Assembly: GCA_020002185.1 (NCBI GenBank)
Contig: CM034541.1
Location: 52,170,343-52,234,342, forward strand
Length of the DNA stretch: 64,000 nt
Source of the DNA: Paraescarpia echinospica
Lineage: Eukaryota; Annelida; Polychaeta; Sabellida; Siboglinidae
Direction: 5' to 3'
Position numbers and translations under genes: made by a program. Position 1 is the first letter of the stretch, and each line of letters begins with the position of its first letter. This document shows, in pieces, positions 12,111 through 22,657 of this stretch. The notes beneath the pieces are model-generated. The model ran no database searches. It was not told the origin of the DNA and saw nothing but the letters and a program-made list of their open reading frames with translations.

Positions 12111-12521
12111 CATTACATGTAACCACAATAATACAGACTAGTCAGTTAATAGAACATTGCCAAGCACTGGAGACAACTAGAACTACAAAATATGAAAACA
12201 AATACTAAGCTACAAATTTTACAATAACAATTTACATAATGTCAACAAAATTCAAAACAAATCACTGTGTCTGTGTGATGGGAGACTCCACACTATTATT
12301 ATCTTTAAAGTTTAATAATATTCACTTAAAAACAGCCTCCCCCATTCATGACATAGACGCTCACGGTTCATAGACGAGACTGGCTGCACTGACCGTTTTA
12401 TATACATTTTAGATGGATGTATACGTTACTTTCACTGAATTGTACACGTTATAGTACGAATAAATATTATTATTGACAGTTTTCGAAACATCATGAATTA
12501 TCGCTCACACACAGTACCAAC

Positions 12522-12764
12522 CTTCCCGACAAACAATTCGCGTTTTCTGGCAGACTGCTTGGCACTTCGTTTCTTCCGTTCATCGACTTTGAGTTCTTTT
12601 AAACTCCAACTTTGATAAAACAGCTCATAACGTGGGTGAAAAATTATCGATATAAGTATTCTGTACACCACGTCGTGACGTTGGTGATGACAGCGCAAGG
12701 CCTGACCAAAGCAATTATATAATTGCTTTGGCCTGACTTGCAAGGGATACTTCAGTATTTGCAA
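12522..12764 (-). CDS. candidate 5' exon of the SWIM-domain gene
   Basis: An open minus-strand segment of 81 codons ends at the donor GGGAAG|GTTGGT in phase 0, which matches the phase-0 start of the next exon candidate at 11576. The C-terminal part is strongly basic and charged (KELKVDERKKRSAKQSARKR), possibly a nuclear or nucleic-acid-binding tail. No ATG was identified in this frame near the start, so the true 5' end is unknown. An identical copy on the plus strand in the left arm lies at 1238-1480. Coding status rests on conservation between arms and phase compatibility. Confidence 0.3.
12706..12731. repeat. 26-bp perfect palindrome (right arm)
   Basis: This is the right-arm copy of the palindrome at 1271-1296, unchanged in both arms. 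Confidence 0.8.
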
Positions 12765-13015
12765 GTTGCTTAGCTTAGGTCACTGAGTGCAATTTGTGCC
12801 AGATTATCTTTTCGAGAAAATATTTTGGAGACAATTTTTTGGAGAAAATATTTTGGAGAAATATTTGACCAAACGCCATTCTAGTGAATTATTTGACAAC
12901 AATCTTGCACAATGACAGCGTAAACGGATAATCGAAAGTCAGAATTCGACAATCTCGGCGTAAATGGATAATCGAAAGTCAGAAATCAACAATGTAGCAT
13001 TGTGGAATTATGGCC

Positions 13016-14240
13016 CTAATATCGTTCCATAAATCGTAGTGTGGTTCCCGCGCGCAACTCACAAACAAGTTCAGATACGTCTCCAGCAGCGTCGCTTGAT
13101 CCACGCCAAAAAAGTACCAAAGAAACTTCTAGAATAACATTTAGCGGGGAATTTTCTACTCACTATAACACTAGCCGATTATCGGCCAACTAACACGTCT
13201 CGTGTGTGACAGGTTCACATGCTGTCCGGTATATTTTGTAACAAACGAACCTATCTATTATCATGGGTGGGGGAATTTCCTATATTTTAATATAGGATCT
13301 GTAGGGCTAAAAAGTATGGTAAATTGGCACCTCAAACTCAAAAAGTTCTCGTATACCTTTACGATAAATGGAATTGACGTTTAACATGGGAACATTTTTC
13401 TAACATGGAAAAATTTCCCTATATTCTAATATGTGGAAACATCCCTATCTTTTAACATGGGGAAACTTCCTATTTTCTAACATGGGCAAACTTCCTATCT
13501 TCTAACATGGGAAACTTCCCCTATCTTCGAACATGGGGAAACATCCCTATCTTTTAATATGGGGAAATATCCCTATCTTTTAACGTGGAAAACATTCCCT
13601 ATTTTCTAACATGGGGAAACATCCTTATCTTCTAAATTTATTATCTTTTAATATGGCATTTGTATGGCTAAAAGAAATTAGGGGTAAATTGATACCTCGA
13701 ACTCAAAAAGTCGTCGTATACCTATACGATAAATCGAATTGACGTTTTACCTTTTTTATAGTTCAACCCACTTTAGACCTATACGAAAAGGGTACAAATC
13801 CGTTTTTCCGTTGGCAGAGGAAGGAGGAACATCCGGTTATTGCCCTATCTTTTAGCATGGGAACCGGAACTACTTTTCCTCTTCCTACCACCGCATATAC
13901 TACTATTTACCCAATGTTACGACCATTTAACCCATGGCTGGGCGTGTGGTTGGTAGTAACCGGGACGTATCCCTACACCGAGGGGCCCAGCGCCATGTAC
14001 CTACAGGGCCCACATATGCTCCCCGTCTAGAAATAGAATATACTGCCCAGACACTCAGTCCAGCCCTCCATTTGCCTACAGCCAAGTTATGCAAGCCCAC
14101 AGGAAGCCCGCAGGTTGCGTTGCCCTACTGCAGTTACCAGGGTGCACTTGTCCAAGTTACGAGCACATGGGTCGGAAGCGGAGGTGTGGATTTTGGCGGG
14201 TATCATATATTGTGCATACATCAATGACCTCAATAATTGA
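13016..14240. other. intergenic, no gene recognised outside the minisatellite
   Basis: Apart from the minisatellite, this stretch has short open frames with no family resemblance. The segment 13045-13085 resembles 925-966 in the same orientation, on the other side of the 12-kb element. Confidence 0.5.
13383..13640 (+). repeat. about 30-bp minisatellite
   Basis: Eight or so degenerate units of the type TTTTAACATGGGGAAAC followed by ATCCCTATC run in tandem. Flanking blocks at 13240-13380 and 13640-13760 repeat a longer phrase (AACTCAAAAAGT, then CGTATACC and ACGATAAAT), so the array lies between two copies of another repeat. Confidence 0.75.
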
Positions 14241-14700
14241 CAAAGCCAATGCAATGATGTACGGAGCATCACACCGTTTACTCCACCATCTTTAGATGCT
14301 TCAGCACTCGGCGGCCAGAGCCGTCTTACATATTCTGCGAGGTGATCGTCAAATCATCACGGCAGCATCGAGACGGCTGCACTGGGTGCCGGTGTAGGGG
14401 TGCATTCAGTAGAAGTTACTTGTGTTAGTATTCTCCGTCCTCCATGACCGGACCCCGGTTTGTCTCGCCGTACGTACCGCACCCGCTACTTACTGTTCCA
14501 CTGCATAACCTTGAATGGTACGAGCGATGTTCATTCTCGTACGCAGGACCTACCGTCTGGAAGGCGCTGCCTGAATATGTATGGCTAACCAAGTCCATGG
14601 ACACATTTAAAACAAATAAACTTTAACTCGCATTTAATGTTTAATGTTTATACGTCATTTAGTTATAATTGAGTTTGCGGATGCGGGTTGGTTAACGCCC
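14240..14700 (+). mobile_element. LINE reverse-transcriptase C-terminal fragment
   Basis: Degenerate plus-strand coding pieces include QHSAARAVLHI and RRLHWVPV, typical of the region after the RT fingers in CR1-like LINEs. A longer frame at 14444-14626 ends in CSFSYAGPTVWKALPEYV and DTFKTNKL. Frameshifts and stops separate the pieces, so the copy is dead. Confidence 0.6.
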
Positions 14701-15108
14701 CTAGAATAGGCCGCATTACCTATATATTTTCAAAATATCACGTATATGTCAACATTCTCACGTTTTATGGTGTAAATCAGTTGTTCAGAAACGTTACCTA
14801 ACAATTGAAGGAACTACACGCGCAAGCAAATATTCCGAGAAAAAGGCCTCTGTGCTATGGACTTGGCAATATGACGTAGATGCTGACACAATAATATGCT
14901 TATGTCTATCCTCATGCCAATAGCATAGCAATACTATTTGAAAATTCGACACTATCACTACCAGGACATGAACTTTACAATCTCTCCGACCTTCATTCTT
15001 TTGAACAAACAAGAAATATCTGCGAGTGCGTTATTGTGTTTATGGAACGATGGTGTGTGTTTTCTAACATTCGGTAAATACTACTATCATGACCGGCAAA
15101 TACCAACC

Positions 15109-15251
15109 AAAGCATTTAAATAACCAAGCATAGTCACTCGCGCAGCGCCCTCTGTTATTCAGGTGTGACGGTAATTATATTGTATACGCTACCAGTTCAA
15201 CAGCAAAATGGTTTATCGTTGAGTGACTCTGCTTGGTTATTTAAATGCTTT
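15109..15251. mobile_element. 143-bp MITE with 30-bp TIRs
   Basis: The left end AAAGCATTTAAATAACCAAG recurs inverted at the right end (15222-15251), and the arms match over 30 bp with one mismatch. The hexamer TACCAA flanks both sides (15101-15106 and 15253-15258), a possible target-site duplication offset by one base. There is no coding content. Confidence 0.65.
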
Positions 15252-16224
15252 GTACCAAGGCGTCCCGCCAGGTGACAGGCATTTCTGCTTGTACATCTAA
15301 CAATGCATTAGTTTAATACTTTATTAATTGATATTTATGGTAACTGTATTTTCGATTTTATAATAATTTTTTATTTGAATAGAACTCCCAATGTTTATTT
15401 ATTCACTTAGCCATTTACCAACCAATGTTGTTTATATTATCTGCAAATTAATAAAGTTTCTCTAGTTAAATATACCAATCTTAGGGATTCTTATTTACCT
15501 TATAGTATTATTATATTTATTCTTTAACATATCAGTTGGCTGTTGGGGGCACTGTCGAACAGAGAGATATATATATATGGATTTTAATGTATAAATATAC
15601 TGATTATTTATCATTGGCAGAGCGTCTAACAAATAATACATAATACAGAAAAAAACACTAACATGCATTTTCCCTGGCATATGTTATGCAGAGACACTCA
15701 ACTGTTCTGGTGTGTACATCTCGAAAGAAAGACGGGACTGTCTGTTTGATAAACATTTCAATTAAATGAAAGTTAGCACATCAGATTAAATCATCTCATA
15801 CCTAACCAATAAAATATTAATTGTTTTACAAACTTGTGTAATATGTACTCAACACCAGTAACTCGGACGAACATATTGGGCAATTATTTAAGACAATGGG
15901 AAATACGCAATTGGCAACTTTACGTACTTAAAGGACAATAAGAAGATTTTATTACAAGTGTATGATATAAATGCATTATTTTACTCTCTAGATCATAATA
16001 TGAATCAACATCGGCTGAGTAGCTAAAATAACGTGTTCATCTTGATTGTATCAACTGTCAGCATCAGGCATAACTATGTCACTAATGTATGCCTTGTGGT
16101 CGTATTTGATGAGAAATGGTGGTCACTGGAATGTTTGGTGTTGTCAGCTTTTATGGTAAAAGTGGACAAACGGTTGTCTACTTAATGTTAGGAGTTTACC
16201 AAAGGTGGTCACAGGACTGGTACG
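15252..16224. other. AT-rich intergenic stretch
   Basis: No gene, repeat array or recognisable mobile element is visible here beyond short A/T runs. Confidence 0.5.
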
Positions 16225-16430
16225 TGTTGTCCAGCGGCTGTCCGCGGAATGGTAGGGTTTGACCGAGGCTGGTCACCGGAATGGAAGGGGTTGACCGAGG
16301 CTGGTTACCAGAGTGGTAGGGGTTGACCGAGGCTGGTATCGGAATGGTAGGGGTTGACCGAGGCTGGTCATTGAAATGGAAGGGGTTGACCGAGGCTGGT
16401 ATCCAGAATGGAAGGGGTTGACTTGCGGTT
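16225..16430 (+). repeat. about 38-bp minisatellite
   Basis: Five to six units contain GGTTGACCGAGGCTGGT, separated by variable ATCGGAATGGTAGG-type segments. It lies directly upstream of the coiled-coil exon. Confidence 0.8.
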
Positions 16431-16574
16431 ATCCCAGAAAGGCACGAGTGACATCAGGTATTTTTGGCAATGGTGTTAATAAAGTGTGGTCCCATTTGTG
16501 ATTAGTGTCTACTAATGATGGTCAGATGTTGATATGATACATCATGAGTGCAACGATTTTGTGTTTGATTACAG

Positions 16575-17275
16575 GATGTATTCGATGAGGCGTTCAGCAG
16601 ACCCAAGTGTAAAGACGGCAGCGTCGAATCGTCCGTCGCAGACAGACGTTGCGGAGACTGGAGTGGAGCAGGTCACTAGGTCAGATTCCCACTCGGATAC
16701 ATCTACGAATGCAGCTGATTGTGGACCTGAGACCGAGAAGAATATGGCTACTACCGAGCAACTGAGGCTGGAGATTGGACAGGAGATGCAACAGAAGATG
16801 CAGGAGATACGGCAAGAGATGCATCAACAAATGGGGCTGGAGATGAGGTTGGAGGCGCAAGAGTTTGGGCAGAAGATCGGAGAAGAAATGATGCAGGAGA
16901 TGGGGCAGAAGCTGCACGAGTTGGGGCAGGAGGTGGGGCTCGGGATGAAGGATATGCGGCAAGAGATGAGGAGAGATATGAAGGTTATGCAGAAGGAGAT
17001 AGGGAGCGAGATGAATGAGATGAGGCAGGGGATAGGGAGCGAGATGAATGAGATGAGGCAGGGGATAGGGAGCGAGATGAATGAGATGAGGCAGGAGATT
17101 GGGTAGGTGATTCGACAAGAGTCGGGTGCACTGCGGAAGGAGATGCTGGATATGTTTACGGCGGTGCTGCCGAAAGCTTCAAACACGGATGTATCCATTG
17201 CATCGTCAAATAATGACGTCACATCGCCAATAATGGAAATTCTGCCCGAAGTAGCCATTGACCCATCCGATACAG
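16575..17275 (+). CDS. coiled-coil exon with one in-frame stop
   Basis: A 701-nt segment runs from acceptor GATTACAG to donor ACAG|GTAAGG and is open except for a single TAG at 17104-17106. An ATG follows the acceptor at once (16576). The protein has a Ser/Thr-rich head, then about 120 residues of Met/Glu/Gln/Arg-rich helix (repeats such as EMRQEM), predicted coiled coil. Three tandem 11-residue units of the type IGSEMNEMRQG come from a 33-bp DNA repeat at about 17000-17100. After the stop the same frame continues for 56 codons to the donor. Either it is a recently broken gene, a variant allele, or two segments. No family was recognised; a retroelement gag-like coiled coil is an alternative. 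Confidence 0.45.
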
Positions 17276-17390
17276 GTAAGGTGCCGTCTTTGAATGCTTT
17301 GTTTCAATTAGTGTTGTTTTCCCCCACCATACACCAACAGTGTCTAGTGTCATCTATAATCTGTATATATATATATATATATATGCATCT

Positions 17391-17743
17391 ATCGTATTTA
17401 ACCCTATGTACCCCTTATAATTGCAAACTAATTGATGTTTCTTTCTTCGTACGCACTACATTGTCATAATTATTTTTACTTATTAATTATGATAATGTAT
17501 TTGTAGTCCGTTTATGGTTTTTAATTGCACGCAGTAACTATGTTATAGCAACCGATCTACCATGATCAGCGGTTTACAGGTACCAATGACAATTTTTTGT
17601 ATATATATATATATATATAATCAGACAACAAATACATTATCATAAATAATAAGTAACATAAAAATTATGACAATGTTGTGCGTACGAAGTAAGAAACATC
17701 AATTAGTTTGCAATTATAAGGGGTATATAGGTCTAAATACGAT
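17391..17743. mobile_element. foldback/MITE element with about 119-bp inverted arms
   Basis: The left arm 17391-17509 and right arm 17624-17743 are near-perfect inverted copies, sharing blocks such as TTGCAAACTAATTGATGTTTC. A spacer of about 115 bp contains a (TA)n run, and another (TA)n run lies just outside the left arm. There is no coding content. Confidence 0.75.
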
Positions 17744-17885
17744 TTAATTATGCTTTTAAAATGCTTTCCGTCACAACGCACCCCCAACAAGTATCCATGG
17801 TATGTGCTTGCAATATACAGGGTTATACCCGTTTAGAAATCCACCAATATATGGGTACGCTTCTTTATGTTAAAAACCACTTTTT

Positions 17886-19545
17886 CATGACGACGTTGTT
17901 GTGTGTGTATCTGGTGTCGACGTTGTTGTGTGTGTACCTTGGTGTCGACGTTGTTGTGTGTGTACCTTGGTGTCGACGTTGTTGTGTGTGTACCTTGGTG
18001 TCGACGTTGTTGTGTGTGTACCTTGGTGTCGACGTTGTTGTGTGTGTATCCTGGTGTCGACGTTGTTGTGTGTGTATCCTGGTGTCGACGTTGTTGTGTG
18101 TGTATCCTGGTGTCGACGTTGTTGTGTGTGTCCTGGTGTCGACGTTGTTGTGTGTGTACCTTGGTGTCGACGTTGTTGTGTGTGTATCCTTGTGTCGACG
18201 TTGTTGTGTGTGTACCTTGGTGTCGACGTTGTTGTGTGTGTATCCTGGTGTCGACGTTGTTGTGTGTGTCCTGGTGTCGACGTTGTTGTTGGGTGTACCT
18301 TGGTGTCGACGTTGTTGTGTGTGTACCTTGGTGTCGACGTTGTTGTGTGTGTATCCTGGTGTCGACGTTGTTGTGTGTGTCCTGGTGTCGACGTTGTTGT
18401 TGGGTGTACCTTGGTGTCGACGTTGTTGTGTGTGTACCTTGGTGTCGACGTTGTTGTGTGTGTACCTTGGTGTCGACGTTGTTGTGTGTGTATCCTGGTG
18501 TCGACGTTGTTGTGTGTGTCCTGGTGCCGACGTTGTTGTGTGTGTACCTTGGTGTCGACGTTGTTGTGTGTGTATCCTTGTGTCGACGTTGTTGTGTGTG
18601 TACCTTGGTGTCGACGTTGTTGTGTGTGTATCCTGGTGTCGACGTTGTTGTGTGTTTCCTGGTGTCGACGTTGTTGTTGGGTGTACCTTGGTGTCGACGT
18701 TGTTGTGTGTGTACATTGGTGTCGACGTTGTTGTGTGTATCCTGGTGTCGACGTTGTTGTGTGTGTCCTGGTGTCGACGTTGGTGTGTGTGTACCTTGGT
18801 GTCGACGTTATTGTGTGTGTATCCTGGTGTCGACGTTGTTGTGTGTGTCCTGGTGTTGACGTTGTTGTGTGTGTACCTTGGTGTCGACGTTGTTGTGTGT
18901 ATCCTGGTGTCGACGTTGTTGTGTGTGTCCTGGTGTCGACGTTGTTGTTGTGTGTACCTTGGTGTCGACGTTTGTGTGTATCCTGGTGTCGACGTTGTTG
19001 TGTGTGTGTACCTTGGTGTTGACGTTGTTGTGTGTGTATCCTGGTGTCGACGTTGTTGTGTGTGTCCTGGTGTCGACGTTGTTGTGTGTGTACCTGGTGT
19101 TGACGTTGTTGTGTGTGTACCTTGGTGTCGACGTTGTTGTGTGTATCCTGGTGTCGACGTTGTTGTGTGTGTCCTGGTGTCGACGTTGTTGTTGTGTGTA
19201 CCTTGGTGTCGACGTTGTTGTGTGTATCCTGGTGTCGACGTTGTTGTGTGTGTCCTGGTGTTGACGTTGTTGTTGTGTGTACCTTGGTGTCGACGTTGTT
19301 GTGTGTATCCTGGTGTCGACGTTGTTGTGTGTGTCCTGGTGTCGACGTTGTTGTTGTGTGTACCTTGGTGTCGACGTTGTTGTGTGTATCCTGGTGTCGA
19401 CGTTGTTGTGTGTGTCCTGGTGTTGACGTTGTTGTTGTGTGTACCTTGGTGTCGACGTTGTTGTGTGTATCCTGGTGTCGACGTTGTTGTGTGTGTCCTG
19501 GTGTTGACGTTGTTGTGTGTGTACCTTGGTGTCGACGTTGTTCAC
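17886..19545 (+). repeat. GT-rich 28-bp minisatellite, about 60 units
   Basis: The unit is GGTGTCGACGTTGTTGTGTG followed by TGTACCTT, with variants ending TATCCT or TCCT and with an extra GTT. Because no unit contains a stop in any frame, the array is open in several frames on both strands for up to about 600 codons, but these are not genes. In the 3' third the variants settle into an 81-bp higher-order unit (29+26+26). Every unit carries the palindrome GTCGAC with two CpGs. Confidence 0.95.
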
Positions 19546-19795
19546 AGGCCACTCGTATGATTGCAAAATCACCATTCAATAGGCGATATAAGGTGGTATT
19601 TTCACAGTCACTTCATATATTGCTCAATTTTACATTAACATATTATTTAAAAGTACACGCCGATATCTACACACAATGTTCACCCAACTGGCCTGGGACT
19701 GCACAGCTTGACCTCGGAAAGGTTCTTACTAAATGACACACTGTTTGAAAGTAAATACTAGGTCAACCAATTCGCACTAACATCATCACGCGGCG

Positions 19796-20340
19796 TTGAT
19801 ACATTTATCATCGATGAACTGGTGCACACCGCAGGCAAAGAGAAAGCTAAGCACGATAATCCGGCCACTCACCACTGTACACCCTCAAACCTCTATCGGA
19901 AACTGGATGACCGAGCAAATCGAAAGCTGTGACACCTACACTCAAAGACAACTGCTATGCCATTTGATCAGCAAAATAAAAACCGGTGCAAGAGATAGGG
20001 ACGCTGGCAGACAGCCCTTCGGCGTGCTCAACGACCTTGACGTTTACTACTCCTTTCGAATCGAGATCTGGAAAACCCACGCTGCGCCCTCACTCTTACC
20101 CACCGTGTTTCATAAGCACCACTTTTGCCTGTCACGATCATACGTGACACGGCCAGAGTTTACCACACGCAACTGGAGGAGCGCTGTAAATACTGGTACG
20201 GATTCGTCTCCTCCTATGAGATCAAATTCTTAGCATCCGTCTCCTCCTATGAGATCGTTGTCAGTGACGCAGTGCCGATGAACGACTACGGACCTCAGCT
20301 CCAGAAGAGGAGTGATGCAAAACCCCGACACTGATCTAGC
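19796..20340 (+). CDS. unidentified open segment
   Basis: An open frame of 145 codons (19796-20233) overlaps another at 20125-20334. The sequence is richer in GC than its neighbours. The first frame includes FGVLNDLDVYYSFRIEIW, the second RVYHTQLEERCKYWYG. Neither resembles a family I know, and no splice sites decide the limits. It could be an old exon or part of an unrecognised transposon. Confidence 0.2.
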
Positions 20341-21130
20341 TGAACTACTTCATGAGTAATAAGTTGACGGATACACCAGGAGCGGCTCAAATACGGGCTA
20401 TGGTTATGGTAACTTGTCGATTGAGGACCTGACGATAGTGGGCCTTACGTAGCAGATACGCAATCATTATTATTGTACAACGTTTGCGGAATGGCGCAGG
20501 TTTAAACATTTATTACTTGACCGTGACTGCCGTCGATCGCAGCTTCACACACGTTCCATCAACTGACAGCTCCACTCATATTTATTTGTTACGTAGAGAC
20601 AGTGTTCTTTCTTACGGTTTATGATGTTTATGTAGAAATGAAGACGGTACAGAGTCATTGTAACTCTTTATGACGTTCGCGATATTGCAAACATATCGAA
20701 TATTAATAATTTCGCGGTGACCTTGTTTGACCTTAGCTCCACCCTTAACATATCCGGTAACGACTTCACGTTGTAAAACATTTTCACGAGAGAAAATACG
20801 GTTTCAAAAAGTATATGACACGTTCATTTTTGTATTAACCATTTTAATGTTGTGTTGTTAAAACATTTACAGAAGAGTACAATTTCGAAAATTCATCATT
20901 TTACGGTGATCTTGTTTGACTTTGGATCCACGCTTACTTCACCACTTTGTAGCTCTGCGTAGGCCTCGTAAGGAGGAGGAGATGTAGTACTTTAACTGAT
21001 ATAACACGTAGGTGTGTGTAGAGAGGGGGCATTTTAGTCGGTCCATTCGGTGGTGTCAAGTATGTTTCTCTCTATACAGTTGAAAACCAGTTTCTTGAGT
21101 CTTGGCTTTAGTCTCTCGACATTGATGTGG
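20341..21130. other. intergenic, no gene recognised
   Basis: A diverged direct repeat (CGGTGACCTTGTTTGACCTT at about 20714 and a relative at about 20908) is the only structure seen. Confidence 0.5.
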
Positions 21131-21271
21131 TTAATTGGTTGTATCTGTGTATGCATTCGGTCTATCACTTAATGTTTCCATTTGAAGATGGTGGTCTGAT
21201 ATCACATGCGCGTCACTCTTCGATCTTGTGTCCTTCGAATTCGTTGCCATTTGCTGGCAGTGTACATGTGG

Positions 21272-22657
21272 ACATTTCCCAAAATTGAACAGCATTTGCC
21301 ACTTTTCAGACCATTTGATCAACCTGTCAAGATCATCTTGTAAATGCTGTCTATCTCCATCACTTTTAATCCTTCTAAACACTTTTGTATCATCCGCAAA
21401 TTTCAACACCTTGCTCGTTATTTCATCATCCAAATCGTTGATATATATTAAGAATAATATAGGTCCTAATACTGATCCCTGTGGTACCCTACTCAATACC
21501 GATTTCCAGTTTGAAGCCTCCCCATCAACTACTACACGTTGTCTTCTGTCAATCAGCCATTGTTCTATCCAGTTTATTATACCATTTCCTATGCCATGGG
21601 CCTTTAGTTTAAGCAGTAATCTTTGATGTGGTACTTTGTCGAAAGCTTTTTGAAAATCTAAGTAGACGATATCTACTGGTGATCCCTCATCTACCCACTT
21701 AGTGATGTCTTCCAAAAAACATAACATATTTGTTAAGCATGACCTCGCTTTAAAAAAAAACATGTTGAGATGGGTTTATCAAGTTTTGTTTAACAAGAAA
21801 ATCCACCATGTGATCTTTAATTAGTCTTTCTAATAATTTACAAATCACTGATGTTAAACTCACTGGTCTATAGTTCTCTGACTTGTTTCTCGAACCTTTT
21901 TTTTGAATAACGGTATAATGTTTGCTTCTTTCCATTCGAAAGGAACCACTCCCTCTTCTAATTACAATTTGAAAACTGTTGCAAGCGGTATGCTAATTTG
22001 TTCTACAATTTCCAATAGTAGTTTGGGTGGAATACCACCCACTCCAGGTGATTTATTATCCTTCATAGCCCTTATTTTCTTACCTACCATTTCCGGGGAT
22101 ACAATTAATTGTCCTAAATAGTCTGAATCTTCCCCCTTGAACTTAGCCTCTGGTACTGGCAGTGAACTAATATCTTCCCTGGTAAACACTGAACTAAAGT
22201 ACTCATTCAGGTCTTCTGCCATTAAGAATCCCTCTGATATTATATTTCCAGCACTATCTTCTAGAGGACAGACCTTATCTTGAACTTTCTGTTTGCTTCG
22301 AACATACGCATAAAAACTCTTGCTGTCATGTTTTATATTACTAGCTAATTGTTGTTCGTAGCTTCTCTTTGAATTTCTAATTTCAGCTGTAGCTTGGTTA
22401 AGTGCTTCTTTATAACTGTTGTAGTCTTCATCATTTCCAGTACATCTATATGACTTCCACATCATTTGTTTATACTTAATTTTTCTAATGGCTTCTTTCG
22501 ATAAGTGTTTCTTTTTGGACCGTTTTCCTTGTTTTTTGAAGGGTACAAATTTATCGACTATGCACTTAATTTCACTCTTTAATATATTCCAGCATTCTGT
22601 TGCCGTCTTATTTTTCAGTGTGTTATTCCAGTCTATCTTTGCTAAATATTTCCTCAT
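21272..22657 (-). pseudogene. LINE ORF2, linker and reverse transcriptase, frameshifted
   Basis: Three overlapping frames together give a linker (22657-21962), RT fingers with ENYRPVSLTS (21935-21750) and the RT palm with YLDFQKAFDKVPH, GVLGP-type turn and the active-site FADD (21763-21272). Breaks are an in-frame TAA at the FKL/LEEG junction, two extra bases in an A8 run near 21900 and an expanded T run near 21760. Expected order and content match CR1-like ORF2. Confidence 0.8.

Larger units (their letters stand above)
987..13015. mobile_element. 12-kb element with about 2.4-kb terminal inverted repeats
   Basis: The sequence from 987 to about 3414 recurs as its reverse complement from about 10568 to 13015, with only scattered substitutions and small indels. 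Both ends terminate in GGCCATAATTCCAC, and sequence identity in inverted orientation stops there. The 7.15-kb interior is unique. Just inside each end are two copies of a 30-bp subterminal motif, as often seen for transposase-binding sites. Minus-strand exons of a SWIM-domain gene start in the right arm and continue into the interior. I do not see a recognisable DDE transposase or a clean target-site duplication, so it may be non-autonomous, an unfamiliar superfamily, or a large inverted duplication of a genomic segment. Mutator-like and KDZ-type elements are relatives to test. Confidence 0.7.
10568..13015 (-). repeat. right long terminal inverted repeat
   Basis: This is the right arm, the reverse complement of 987-3414. 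Its inner edge lies only about 80 bases upstream (in minus-strand sense) of the SWIM exon, so the arm holds the 5' half of that gene and the interior holds the rest. Confidence 0.85.

Noticed and set aside
987..13015. A CRISPR-like or bacterial mobile system
   Set aside because: The repeats are inverted arms and SINEs, introns are present, and no prokaryotic gene was seen.
16681..17258. Minus-strand His/Leu/Pro-rich frames
   Set aside because: They are the antisense of the Met/Glu-rich coiled-coil exon.
17761..19579. Open frames of up to about 600 codons on both strands
   Set aside because: They are a by-product of a 28-bp unit with no stop in any frame; the peptides are simple repeats and several frames are open at once.
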